Shown: positions 1-7,491, counted from the stretch's first letter. The stretch: 9,864 nt of DNA from Phycisphaerae bacterium (GCA_002684755.1 NYVS01000163.1:1-9864), one strand, 5' to 3'. Program-made: numbers and translations. The notes: generated from the letters alone by a model not told the origin.

Positions 1-1
1 C

Positions 2-643
2 GAGTACAAGCCGTTCGAGCCCGCCTTCTACCGCACCGACATCGCGGACTGGGGCATGGCCGCCACGTTCGCCCGTGCGGCGGGGCCGAGAGCGAAGGTG
101 CTCGTCGACACCGGACATCATCTGCTCGGGCAGAACATCGAACACATCGTGGCGTTCCTGCTCGACGAGGGGATGCTGGGTGGCTTCCACTTCAACGATC
201 GTCACTATGCGGACGATGATCTCACGGTCGGATCGATCGATCCCTACCGGATCTTCCGAATCCTGTTCGAACTCGTCCAGTTCGAACGCGAGTCGGATCA
301 GGTCCTTCCGATCGACTACATGATCGACCAGTCGCATAATCTGAAGCCGAAGGTCGAGGCGATGATCCAGACCGTCGACACCGTTCAGACGATGCTCGCG
401 AAGGCGCTGCTCGTCGACCTCGAGGCGCTGGAGTCCGCACGCCGGGCCGGCGACGTGATCGACGCCGAACGCTGTCTTGCGGACGCGTTCGCCACCGACG
501 TCCGGCCGATGCTCGGTGAGTGGCGCCGTCGTCACGGTCTTCCCACGGATCCGATCGGTGATCATCGGGCATCCGGCCATGTCGAGCGGGCGGCGGCGAC
601 GAGGCTCGGTCGGAAGCCGTCCGCCGGAGGCTCCTACGCCTGA
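2..643 (+). CDS. rhaI: L-rhamnose isomerase, RhaI type (5' end missing)
   Basis: This is the C-terminal 213 residues of a metal-dependent L-rhamnose isomerase (TIM barrel, xylose-isomerase-like fold) that converts L-rhamnose to L-rhamnulose in the cytoplasm. The reading frame is open to the left edge. The fragment begins with Glu-Tyr-Lys. Setting that Glu equal to E219 of the P. stutzeri enzyme (numbering recalled from the literature) makes every known active-site residue fall in register: K221 at fragment residue 3, D254 at 36 and H257 at 39 (DTGHH), H281 at 63 (FHFNDRHYADDD), D289 at 71, D291 at 73, and D327 at 109 (YMIDQSHN). About 218 residues are therefore missing upstream. The internal ATG at 56 is not a start, because the conserved sequence continues through it. 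The stop overlaps the rhaB start by one base (TGATG), indicating translational coupling. The last 30 residues are Ala/Arg-rich and not recognisably conserved. E. coli RhaA is a different, less similar isomerase type. Confidence 0.93.
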   Translation, partial: EYKPFEPAFYRTDIADWGMAATFARAAGPRAKVLVDTGHHLLGQNIEHIVAFLLDEGMLGGFHFNDRHYADDDLTVGSIDPYRIFRILFELVQFERESDQVLPIDYMIDQSHNLKPKVEAMIQTVDTVQTMLAKALLVDLEALESARRAGDVIDAERCLADAFATDVRPMLGEWRRRHGLPTDPIGDHRASGHVERAAATRLGRKPSAGGSYA

Positions 644-2145
644 TGTCGACCGAGCGAGTCATCGCGGTCGATCTCGGCGCGTCCTCGGGACGGGTGGCGG
701 GCGTGCGAACCACGGATGCCGGGCTCGAGATCGATTCCGTCCATCGATTCTCGAACGCCCCCGTTCGGCGCGAATCCGGGGGATCACATCGATGGTGCTG
801 GGACGTCGATGCGATCATGAAGGGGGTGTCGGAGGGGATCCGCGCCGTCGCGGGCCACGGTGCCGTCGACTCGATCGCGGTCGATTCGTGGGCCGTCGAC
901 TACGGACTCGTCGACGATCGGGGTGAGCTGGTGGCGCCCGTCACCGCCTACCGCGACGAGCGGCACGCGGCGAGTTCCGCACGGCTTCGCGCCGAGCTCG
1001 GCGACGCGGCCATCTACGCACGGACCGGAATCCAGTTCCAGTCCTTCAACACGCTGTATCAACTCGCCGCCGACGCGGTCGATCCCGATGGTCCCTTCGA
1101 CCGTGCCCGCCGCATGCTCATGATCCCCGACCTGGTGGCACATCGACTCTGCGGATCGGTGACGGGGGAACGGACCAACGCAGGGAGCACGCAGTGCTTC
1201 GATCTCGAGCGCGACGCCTGGATTCCGGAGCTCCTCGAGGCGGCCGGCGTGCCGATGCGTCTCATGCCCGAAGTGGTGGCGGGGGAGACGTCCGATCCGA
1301 TCGGGGTGATCGGTCCGGCGATCGCCGACGCGCTCGGCCTGCCCGCGGGAACACCGATGCGGGCGACCGCCACCCACGACACGGCGGCCGCGGTGGCGGC
1401 GGCACCGCTCGCCGGACCGGGAGACGTGTTCATCTCCAGCGGGACCTGGTCATTGGTGGGCCTCGAGCTCGGCGAGTCGATCCGGACGCCGGCGGCGATG
1501 CGGATCAACGCGACGAACGAGCCTGGGATCTTCGGCACCACCAGGTTCCTCCGCAACGTGGCCGGGCTCTGGCTCCTGCAGGAATGCCGCCGCGCCTGGG
1601 CGGAGGACGGGCGTGATCTCGACTGGGCCACCCTCGCCTCGATGGCCGAGGCCGCCGAACCCTTCCGATCGCTCTTCGATCCCGACGATCCCGGGCTCGC
1701 GGCGCCGGGCGGAATGCCGGGCCGGATCGCGGCGGTGATCGCGGCGGGCGGTGATCCGGTTCCGGAGGACGATGGCGCGATGGTGAGGGCGATTCTCGAT
1801 TCGGTGTCCCTCCGCACCGCGGAGGCCATTCGTTCGCTCGCCGAAGTGGCGGGGCGTCGGCTCGATCGGGTCGTGGTGGTGGGCGGTGGTGCCGCGAACG
1901 GTCTTCTCAATCGGCTCATCTCGGCGTGCAGCGGGCTTCCCGTGGTCGTCGGCTCCACGGAGTCGACCTCGCTTGGCAACGCGGTGGTCCAGATCGCATC
2001 GTCCCGGGGGCTGCGGAAACGAGCCGACCTCGCCGGCCTGCTTCCCGTCGCGACTCCGGTCGCGGATCCGGATGATCTTCCGGAGGTGCGACGTCGCGCC
2101 GTTTCCGCCGGCGTCCGGCTCGCCGCCCTCGACGCGAAGACGTAG
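643..2145 (+). CDS. rhaB: L-rhamnulokinase (FGGY family)
   Basis: This ATP-dependent kinase phosphorylates L-rhamnulose to L-rhamnulose 1-phosphate, the second committed step of the pathway. At 500 residues it is the usual length for the family (about 490). The actin-like FGGY fold shows the N-terminal phosphate loop DLGASSGR (residues 10-17), the rhamnulokinase-like segment DSWAVDYGL (81-89) followed by a Y-R-D, and GIQFQSFNT (129-137). ATHDTAAAV (243-251) holds the likely catalytic base D246, equivalent to the conserved Asp of the His-Asp pair. FISSGTWS (263-270) is the second ATP-phosphate motif, and GGGAANGLLN (414-423) is the adenosine-side loop, followed by S-T-E and G-N-A. The ATG at 643 is preceded by GGAGG at 626-630, 12 bases away, and overlaps the isomerase stop. 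Other FGGY kinases (fuculokinase, xylulokinase) are less likely given the neighbours and the rhamnulokinase-type motifs. Confidence 0.94.
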   Translation: MSTERVIAVDLGASSGRVAGVRTTDAGLEIDSVHRFSNAPVRRESGGSHRWCWDVDAIMKGVSEGIRAVAGHGAVDSIAVDSWAVDYGLVDDRGELVAPVTAYRDERHAASSARLRAELGDAAIYARTGIQFQSFNTLYQLAADAVDPDGPFDRARRMLMIPDLVAHRLCGSVTGERTNAGSTQCFDLERDAWIPELLEAAGVPMRLMPEVVAGETSDPIGVIGPAIADALGLPAGTPMRATATHDTAAAVAAAPLAGPGDVFISSGTWSLVGLELGESIRTPAAMRINATNEPGIFGTTRFLRNVAGLWLLQECRRAWAEDGRDLDWATLASMAEAAEPFRSLFDPDDPGLAAPGGMPGRIAAVIAAGGDPVPEDDGAMVRAILDSVSLRTAEAIRSLAEVAGRRLDRVVVVGGGAANGLLNRLISACSGLPVVVGSTESTSLGNAVVQIASSRGLRKRADLAGLLPVATPVADPDDLPEVRRRAVSAGVRLAALDAKT

Positions 2146-2178
2146 CATCTTGGTCCCTGTCATCCCGCCACACCCCTG

Positions 2179-2184
2179 AAGGAA
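2179..2184 (+). promoter_or_regulatory. Ribosome binding site of the aldolase/dehydrogenase gene
   Basis: AAGGAA lies five bases before the ATG at 2190 and supports that start. The 44-base gap after rhaB shows no terminator-like hairpin, so co-transcription with rhaB is likely. Confidence 0.6.
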
Positions 2185-2189
2185 CACCG

Positions 2190-4379
2190 ATGACCCGATC
2201 CGAGACCAGTCCCTTCGTGCAGCACCTCTGGCGTGACCAGGCGGTCCGGGACCTCGATGCGGTCGACCGCCTCGTCTATCGATCGAACCGTCTCGGAGCG
2301 GATCAGCGGGTCACGAACACGGGTGGGGGGAACACTTCCAGCAAGGTCGAGGACCGGGATCCGGGCACCGGAAAGCCGGTTCGCGTGTTGTGGGTCAAGG
2401 GCTCCGGCGGCGATCTCCGAACGGCGGGGCGGGGGAACTTCGCCTCGCTCGATCTGGAGCGACTCGAAGCGCTCAAGGCGCTCTATGCCTCGCGGGCGGT
2501 CACCGGCATCAAATCCGAGGCCGAGGACGAGATGGTCGATCGCTACCGGGACTGCGTGTTCGCCCTCAACCCGCGTGCGTCCTCGATCGACACACCCCTT
2601 CACGCCTTCGTTCCGGCGGCCCATGTCGATCACACGCACCCCAATGCGGTCATCGCGATCGCCGCCAGTGTCGAGGGCGAGGCGGTCGCACGCGAGATCT
2701 ACGGCGAAGAGGTGCCGTGGCTTCCCTGGATGCGTCCGGGGTTCGAACTCGGCCTCGCATTGGAGCGACTCTGCCGCGAACACCCCGACGCGGGTGGTGC
2801 GGTCATGGGGCAGCACGGCCTGATCAACTGGCATGATGACGACCGGGCCTGCTACGACCGGAGTCTGGAGTACATCGACCGGGCCGCGCGATACCTCGCG
2901 GACCATGATCGAGGGTCGTCGACCTTCGGCGGCGCGGCGGTCGCTCCGCTGGACGAGGACGCCCGGCGACGGGTGCTCGTCGAGACGCTCCCGTGGCTCC
3001 GCGGCCGGGTGTCGAAGCGGCGGCGCATGATCGCGACCGCCCAGTGGGACGACGCCACCATCGCCTTCGTGTCGAGCCGGGACGCGGGGCGACTCGCATC
3101 GCTGGGGACGAGTTGTCCGGATCACTTCCTTCGGACCAAGATCAGGCCGCTTCACGTCGAGTGGGATCCGCATCGAGAGACGACCTCGACCCTTCGCGAG
3201 CGGTTGGACGCGGGCCTCGAGTCGTACGTCCGGGACTACGAGGCGTACTACGAATCGTGTCGACATCCGGACAGTCCGGGCATGCGTCCGCCGGAACCCA
3301 CGGTGATCCTCATTCCCGGCGTCGGCATGATCGCGTTCGGCGCGAGCAAGTCGGAGAGCCGGACCACGGCGGAGTTCTATCGTTGTGCGATCGAGGTGAT
3401 GCGCGGTGCCGAGTCGATCGGAGGCTACCGGGCGCTGCCTGCGCAGGAGGCGTTCGACATCGAGTACTGGCGGCTGGAGGAGGCGAAGCTTCAGCGCATG
3501 CCCGCGCCGCGTCCGTTCGCCGGTCGAGTCGTGCTGGTCGCGGGGGCGGGCTCCGGAATCGGGCGGGAGTGCGCCACTTCGATCGTCGAGGACGATGCCT
3601 CGGTGGTCTGCCTGGACCGTGATCCAGCCGGTGCGGAGGCCGTCGCGGCCGCCATCGAGGCGTCGCGGGGGTCGGGCATCGGTGTCGCGGGTTCGGGCGT
3701 CTCGGGCTGCGGGCCGACGCTCGCAGTCACCGCGGACGCCACCGATCGTGAGATGGTTCGACGGGCTTTCGAGGATGCGATCCTCGCCTACGGGGGCGTC
3801 GACGACCTCGTCGTCACCGCCGGGATGTTCCCCACGCCCGGCCCGGACGGCGTGGTCGACGACGCCACCTTCGCAAGGACCTTCGCGGTCAACGTCCAGG
3901 GCCCCTCGATTCTCGCGGAGGAGCTCGGATCACTGGTGGGCGATGCCGCACTCGACGGGTCGATCGTCGTCACGACGAGCGTGAACGGCGTCGTCGCGAA
4001 GAAGGGGTCCTCGGCCTACGACGCCTCGAAGGCCGCGGCCAATCACCTCGTGCGGTCGCTCGCGGTCGGCCTCGCACCACGGATCCGGGTGAACGCCGTG
4101 GCGCCGGCCACGGTGATCGAGGGAAGCACGATGTTCCCGCGGGACCGGGTGATCTCCAGCCTTCGGAAATATTCGATCGACTTCGATGAATCGATGTCGG
4201 ATGAGGAACTCGTGGACCGGCTCTCGGCGTTCTACGCGGACCGCACCCTGCTCGGCGTTCCGATCCGGCCGCGCGATCAGGTGGCTGCGATCCGATTCCT
4301 GCTTGGTCCCGAGGCTTCCCGGACGACGGGTCAGGTGCTTGCGGTCGATGGCGGTCTGCCGGACGCCTTCGTCCGCTGA
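2190..4379 (+). CDS. rhaD: Bifunctional L-rhamnulose-1-phosphate aldolase / short-chain dehydrogenase
   Basis: This 729-residue fusion resembles the RhaD aldolase/alcohol dehydrogenase family (B. subtilis YuxG/RhaEW type). The N-terminal class II aldolase domain (about 1-430) should cleave L-rhamnulose 1-phosphate into dihydroxyacetone phosphate and L-lactaldehyde. It has the phosphate-binding TNTGGGNTSSK (42-52) and KGSGGDL (70-76), the metal ligand pair H148-x-H150 (DHTHP) and a third likely ligand H209 (GQHG). The C-terminal domain (about 443-729) is a Rossmann short-chain dehydrogenase with the nucleotide loop AGAGSGIG (451-458), catalytic Ser597 (TTSVNG) and YDASK with Y610 and K614; it probably oxidises or reduces lactaldehyde. 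The direction cannot be read from sequence, though the B. subtilis homologue is described as a lactaldehyde dehydrogenase. A Gly/Ser-rich stretch near residues 491-512 looks like an insertion in the Rossmann half. The ATG at 2190 has a good ribosome site. rhaM follows after 17 bases. Confidence 0.93.
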   Translation: MTRSETSPFVQHLWRDQAVRDLDAVDRLVYRSNRLGADQRVTNTGGGNTSSKVEDRDPGTGKPVRVLWVKGSGGDLRTAGRGNFASLDLERLEALKALYASRAVTGIKSEAEDEMVDRYRDCVFALNPRASSIDTPLHAFVPAAHVDHTHPNAVIAIAASVEGEAVAREIYGEEVPWLPWMRPGFELGLALERLCREHPDAGGAVMGQHGLINWHDDDRACYDRSLEYIDRAARYLADHDRGSSTFGGAAVAPLDEDARRRVLVETLPWLRGRVSKRRRMIATAQWDDATIAFVSSRDAGRLASLGTSCPDHFLRTKIRPLHVEWDPHRETTSTLRERLDAGLESYVRDYEAYYESCRHPDSPGMRPPEPTVILIPGVGMIAFGASKSESRTTAEFYRCAIEVMRGAESIGGYRALPAQEAFDIEYWRLEEAKLQRMPAPRPFAGRVVLVAGAGSGIGRECATSIVEDDASVVCLDRDPAGAEAVAAAIEASRGSGIGVAGSGVSGCGPTLAVTADATDREMVRRAFEDAILAYGGVDDLVVTAGMFPTPGPDGVVDDATFARTFAVNVQGPSILAEELGSLVGDAALDGSIVVTTSVNGVVAKKGSSAYDASKAAANHLVRSLAVGLAPRIRVNAVAPATVIEGSTMFPRDRVISSLRKYSIDFDESMSDEELVDRLSAFYADRTLLGVPIRPRDQVAAIRFLLGPEASRTTGQVLAVDGGLPDAFVR

Positions 4380-4396
4380 GCCTCTCGGAGAACGCG

Positions 4397-4717
4397 ATGC
4401 GTCGAGTGTGTTTCCTGCTGAAGGTCCGATCGGAGCGTCTCGAGGCGTACCGGCGCGTGCACGAGGAGGTGTGGCCGGAGATGCTTGAAGCGCTTTCCCG
4501 CCACGGATGGACGAACTACTCACTCTTTCTCCGGGACGACGGCCTGCTGGTGGGGTACGTCGAGACTCCGGATTGGGACGCGGCACTGGCGGGTATGGCC
4601 GGCGAGCCCGTCAATGCTCGCTGGCAGGCTGCGATGAAGGACTACTTCGAGTCCCTCGAGGGCGTCAATCCGGACGAGGCGATGCGGCCGCTGGATCAGG
4701 TCTTCCATCTGGCTTGA
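4397..4717 (+). CDS. rhaM: L-rhamnose mutarotase
   Basis: A small cytoplasmic enzyme of 106 residues (E. coli RhaM has 104) that interconverts the alpha and beta anomers of L-rhamnose, supplying the form used by the isomerase. It has the dimeric alpha/beta ferredoxin-like fold. The conserved core YRRVHEEVWPEM (residues 18-29) places the proposed catalytic histidine at position 22, exactly as in E. coli RhaM. HGWTNYSLFL (36-45) matches the family's H-G-x-x-N-Y segment, and a conserved-type R-W (74-75) precedes the C-terminal helix. The ATG at 4397 is preceded by GGAG at 4387-4390. It is the last gene of the rhamnose operon. A short inverted repeat (TGGCT-TGA-AGCCA) straddles its stop codon but is too weak to call a terminator. 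Confidence 0.95.
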   Translation: MRRVCFLLKVRSERLEAYRRVHEEVWPEMLEALSRHGWTNYSLFLRDDGLLVGYVETPDWDAALAGMAGEPVNARWQAAMKDYFESLEGVNPDEAMRPLDQVFHLA

Positions 4718-4739
4718 AGCCATCGCCGGACGCATCACG

Positions 4740-5708
4740 TCACGGGAGCACGCCGGTCGCGGAGGCATGCAACAGGGGGCGGGCGAGCCGGTTCACGAGC
4801 TGGATCTCCTCGAGGCATCTTTCGCCCACGACCTCGAGACTGAAGTAGCCGTGGATCAGGTCGGTGGCGACCTTCACGATGGTGGGAACGCCCGCGTCCT
4901 CGAGCCGACGGGCGTACGCGAGGCCTTCGCTGTAGAGCGGGTCGTGCGCCGCGAGCGCGACGACGGCGGGGGGCAGGCCGGCCATGTCGTCGATGCGGAT
5001 CGGGCTTGCGAGCCATTCGACGCGGCGATCGTGATCGGGGCAGAAGTGATCCCAGAACCAGGCCATGTCCTCGGTCTCGAGGAGTCGGCCTCGCGCGTTG
5101 TCCACCATGCTTTCGCGGGTGAAGTCCGAGTCGGTGACGGGATAGATCAGGTACTGGCAGTTGAGCCTCGGTCCTTGCTCCTCCCGCATGGCGATCGCCG
5201 CGATCGCCGCGAGATGCCCGCCCGCGCTGTCGCCGCCGACCCCGACCCGTTCTGGATCGGCGCCGAGTTCCGCGGCGTGTTCGGCGAGCCACCGGGTGGC
5301 GGCGATCGCGTCCTCCGGTCCGGCGGGGTAGGGATGCTCGGGGGCCAGTCGGTAGTCGACCGACGCCACCACCGCGTCGAGTTCGACGGCGAGGCGGCGG
5401 GCCGTCGGATCAGCGCCATCGAGATCGCCGAGCACCCAACCGCCGCCGTGGAAGAAGACCAGGAGCGGTCGGTGTCCCTCGGGCGCGGGATGGTAGATGC
5501 GGACCGTGAGGGGGCCCCCCGGGCCCGGAATCTCGCGATCGGTGACCGAGGCGACCTCGATCGGCCGATCCGGCGGGGCGAACGTGGATTTCGACCACGT
5601 TCGAGCCTCCGCGGGGGTCATCGAGACGATGCTGGGCTGCGAGACGTCGTTGACGATGGTGAGAAGGCGTTCGACGTCGGCATCGATGGGATGGATGGGC
5701 ATCGGCAT
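4740..5708 (-). CDS. Alpha/beta hydrolase, hormone-sensitive-lipase (GDXG) family
   Basis: A carboxylesterase-like hydrolase of the bacterial HSL family, acting on an unknown ester. Numbered from the chosen start it has 322 residues, near the family norm of about 310-320. The oxyanion-hole motif HGGG is at 87-90. The nucleophile elbow GDSAGG is at 159-164 with Ser161. The likely acid Asp256 lies in AAHDPL and the catalytic His286 in LIHGYF, so the triad is complete. YRLAPEHPYPA (near 119-129) is also typical of HSL esterases. No signal peptide is seen, so it is probably cytoplasmic. The frame is open upstream to 5879, but the extra residues look like noncoding sequence and would overlap the divergent sigma-factor gene. 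ATG codons at 5708 and 5702 are the best starts, and neither has a clear ribosome site. It converges on rhaM with only 22 bases between stops and is not part of that operon. A role in removing acetyl groups from sugars is possible but unsupported. Confidence 0.88.
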   Translation of the reverse strand: MPMPIHPIDADVERLLTIVNDVSQPSIVSMTPAEARTWSKSTFAPPDRPIEVASVTDREIPGPGGPLTVRIYHPAPEGHRPLLVFFHGGGWVLGDLDGADPTARRLAVELDAVVASVDYRLAPEHPYPAGPEDAIAATRWLAEHAAELGADPERVGVGGDSAGGHLAAIAAIAMREEQGPRLNCQYLIYPVTDSDFTRESMVDNARGRLLETEDMAWFWDHFCPDHDRRVEWLASPIRIDDMAGLPPAVVALAAHDPLYSEGLAYARRLEDAGVPTIVKVATDLIHGYFSLEVVGERCLEEIQLVNRLARPLLHASATGVLP

Positions 5709-5839
5709 GGGCGTGGGTTCCGGGGTGAGCCGACACGATACCGAGCCGCCCGGCATGTCCTTCGGGCCCACGCCTCGAAAATACGCGCCGAATCGTGGAT
5801 CGACCGTCCCCACGTCGCTCCATCGATCAAGATTGGTAC
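5709..5839. other. Divergent intergenic region between hydrolase and sigma-factor genes
   Basis: These 131 bases separate two diverging genes and should contain both promoters. I see no confident -35/-10 pair on either strand. The only A/T-richer spot is GAAAATA near 5777-5783. A GTG at 5795 in the sigma-factor frame is a possible but less likely upstream start. No clear operator-like inverted repeat is seen. Confidence 0.4.
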
Positions 5840-6406
5840 ATGTCCGACCTCGAGTTCGAATCCAATCAGTCGGATCCAAGGGACCCGCCGAGCGCCGAGG
5901 AGGTCTTCGAGGTCCTGATGCGCCAGAACGCCGGGCATCTCATGGCCTTCATTCGCGCCATGGTTCGAAACAACGCACTCGCGGAGGATGTCTTCCAGGA
6001 GACCTTCATGGTCGCCTGGCGGCGTTTCGAGGACTTCGATCGGGATCGTCCCTTCGGCCCCTGGCTTCGCGGCATCGCACATCGGACCGCGCTGGGTCTG
6101 ATGCGGAAGACCCGCAGGGAGTTCGCGGTCGACACCGCGATCGTCGACGTGCTCGAATCGCATGCGGCGCGGTACGAACGAATCTCGATGTCCGGGGAAT
6201 CCGGCGTGGTCGAGATGTTGAACGACTGCGTGGGGCGGCTTCCGGATCGGTATCGAGAAGTGATCGAGGTGCTCTATCGAGGGAAGCGTTCCATCTCGCA
6301 GGTCGCGGAGGCGACGGATGCCGGCCCAGAGGCGGTGAAGAAGCGACTCCAACGGGCTCGGGGAATGATCGCCGACTGCCTGAGGACGAAAGGATTGCTG
6401 GCATGA
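5840..6406 (+). CDS. ECF-type RNA polymerase sigma factor (sigma-70 family)
   Basis: A two-domain extracytoplasmic-function sigma factor of 188 residues that would direct RNA polymerase to a specific promoter set. Sigma region 2 spans about 22-93: the helix with FIRAMVRNNALAEDVFQETF (37-56) is the core polymerase-binding 2.1/2.2 segment, and W-L-R-G-I-A-H-R (75-82) leads into a basic 2.4 segment ending R-K-T-R-R. Region 4 spans about 132-180: LPDRYREVIEVLY (134-146) followed by the helix-turn-helix ISQVAEATD (152-160) and the recognition helix VKKRLQRAR (166-174). Region 3 is absent, as in the ECF class. The ATG at 5840 gives the standard length but has no clear Shine-Dalgarno sequence. A GTG at 5795 would add 15 residues of no recognisable character. 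The stop overlaps the next start as ATGA, so the downstream membrane protein is its likely regulatory partner. ECF subgroup not determined. Confidence 0.9.
   Translation: MSDLEFESNQSDPRDPPSAEEVFEVLMRQNAGHLMAFIRAMVRNNALAEDVFQETFMVAWRRFEDFDRDRPFGPWLRGIAHRTALGLMRKTRREFAVDTAIVDVLESHAARYERISMSGESGVVEMLNDCVGRLPDRYREVIEVLYRGKRSISQVAEATDAGPEAVKKRLQRARGMIADCLRTKGLLA
6388..6394 (+). promoter_or_regulatory. Ribosome binding site deciding the membrane-protein start
   Basis: GAAAGGA lies eight bases before the ATG at 6403, inside the 3' end of the sigma-factor gene. It favours this start over the much longer open frame upstream, which only reads antisense through the hydrolase and out of frame through the sigma gene. 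Confidence 0.6.
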
Positions 6407-7491
6407 CCGAAGATCCGAAACCACGTCGAGGCGATGCGGCCGAGCAGGCCGACGATCGATTCGTCGAAGCCTTGCTGGAGGCTTCGAAGGCCGAGGAGGC
6501 CGTGGCCGCCGAGGCCCGCATCCGACGCGGCATGGCCACGGTTCGCGACGTCGGTCCGGTGGCGGTCGCCTCGAACCGGCGATGGTGGGCCATGGCCGGG
6601 GGACTCGGATCGATCGCGGCGGTGATGATGCTGGCGGTGTTCTTCCAGACCAGCGAGGTGCGTGCCGACCGGATCATCGCCCGGGTGCTGGCGGCCGAAT
6701 CCGCGGTGACGGCCCTGCGGTTCGACGTCCGGCTCGAAGGGCCCGAGGGGCGAGCGGGTCCGGATCTCGAAGGATCGATCGATCTTCTGGCCCGTCCGAA
6801 CGGGCATCCACTCCTGCGATTCGAAGTCGATCGACCCGCCGACCGGAGCCACGCGTGGGGCGTCGACGCGCGGGGGGGCTGGGGCCGGAGCCACAGTGGA
6901 ATCGTCAGTCGCTTTGCGCGAACGGCGTGGAGCACCCGCATCATGGGGGACGGACTCGATCTTCTGGTCGATGCGATTCCAGGCCTGTTGGATCGCGTGG
7001 CCGAAGGCTATGAACTGACCACGGAGGTCGATCCCGTCGACGACGTCACCACGCTGATCGCCGTCAAGCGCGAGACGGATGACGGCTCGAAGTCGCCGAA
7101 CCGGATTCGAATCGAAGTCGATCCGAACACCGACGAGGTTCGTCGCCTCGTGTTGGAGTGGGATCAGGAATTCGATCCCGCGGAACGGCAGGGATCGCCT
7201 TCGAGGCCTGAAGGGCGTCCCGGTCGCGGGCGACCGGGTGGCGACGGACCACCGATGCAGTTCGATCGGCGACCGCCGCCGCCACCGGGGCCCGCGGGGG
7301 GACCGGGCGAACGGCGACGCCGTCCACCGCCGGGCAGGCCCGGTCCCGGACGGGATCCACTGATCGACGAAGTGATGCGGACCGAATCACAGGGGCCGGC
7401 CAGACCGCCGGCGCGAATCACCTTCGAGCGGGTTCCGGCCTCGGCGTTCACATCGAGTGACTTCCTGCCCACGGCGACCGCCGCTGGATGA
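6403..7491 (+). CDS. Single-pass membrane protein coupled to the ECF sigma factor; possible regulator
   Basis: A 362-residue protein I do not recognise as a named family. Residues 1-60 are charged, Ala/Glu-rich, probably helical and cytoplasmic. N-R-R-W-W leads into one transmembrane segment (about 63-82), with the positive side suggesting N-in, C-out. Residues 86-260 form a likely periplasmic beta-rich domain whose start (alternating residues around 104-113, then a G-S-I-D-L-L-A-R-P-N-G segment at 124-134) vaguely resembles the LolA/RseB fold; this is a weak match. Residues 264-325 are Pro/Arg/Gly-rich and probably disordered, followed by a short ordered-looking tail. The start overlaps the sigma stop (ATGA), which is the usual arrangement for a sigma/anti-sigma pair. 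However, I see no cysteines, so the zinc-binding His-x3-Cys-x2-Cys anti-sigma motif is absent. A cell-envelope sensor or anti-sigma role is inference from position. The chosen start is supported by a ribosome site and the overlap. Confidence 0.75.
   Translation: MTEDPKPRRGDAAEQADDRFVEALLEASKAEEAVAAEARIRRGMATVRDVGPVAVASNRRWWAMAGGLGSIAAVMMLAVFFQTSEVRADRIIARVLAAESAVTALRFDVRLEGPEGRAGPDLEGSIDLLARPNGHPLLRFEVDRPADRSHAWGVDARGGWGRSHSGIVSRFARTAWSTRIMGDGLDLLVDAIPGLLDRVAEGYELTTEVDPVDDVTTLIAVKRETDDGSKSPNRIRIEVDPNTDEVRRLVLEWDQEFDPAERQGSPSRPEGRPGRGRPGGDGPPMQFDRRPPPPPGPAGGPGERRRRPPPGRPGPGRDPLIDEVMRTESQGPARPPARITFERVPASAFTSSDFLPTATAAG

Noticed and set aside
2160..3266. A 368-codon open frame on the - strand
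   Set aside because: It lies opposite the aldolase domain, whose metal and phosphate-binding motifs are clear; no motif is seen in the antisense product.
4381..4390. The 10-mer CCTCTCGGAG shared by the rhaM and redoxin (8825-8834) start regions
   Set aside because: It includes the Shine-Dalgarno core in both places and the flanks differ, so a chance match around a common signal is the simplest reading.
4710..4722. Inverted repeat TGGCT-TGA-AGCCA around the rhaM stop as a terminator
   Set aside because: Only five pairs with a three-base loop and no T-run; too weak to call.
4767..5918. A 383-codon open frame on the + strand
   Set aside because: It is antisense to the alpha/beta hydrolase, which has a complete catalytic triad, and its product shows no domain.
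5497..6402. Upstream extension of the membrane-protein frame to about 664 residues
   Set aside because: The extension reads antisense to the hydrolase and out of frame through the sigma factor. The ATG at 6403, with its ribosome site and ATGA overlap, is the better start.
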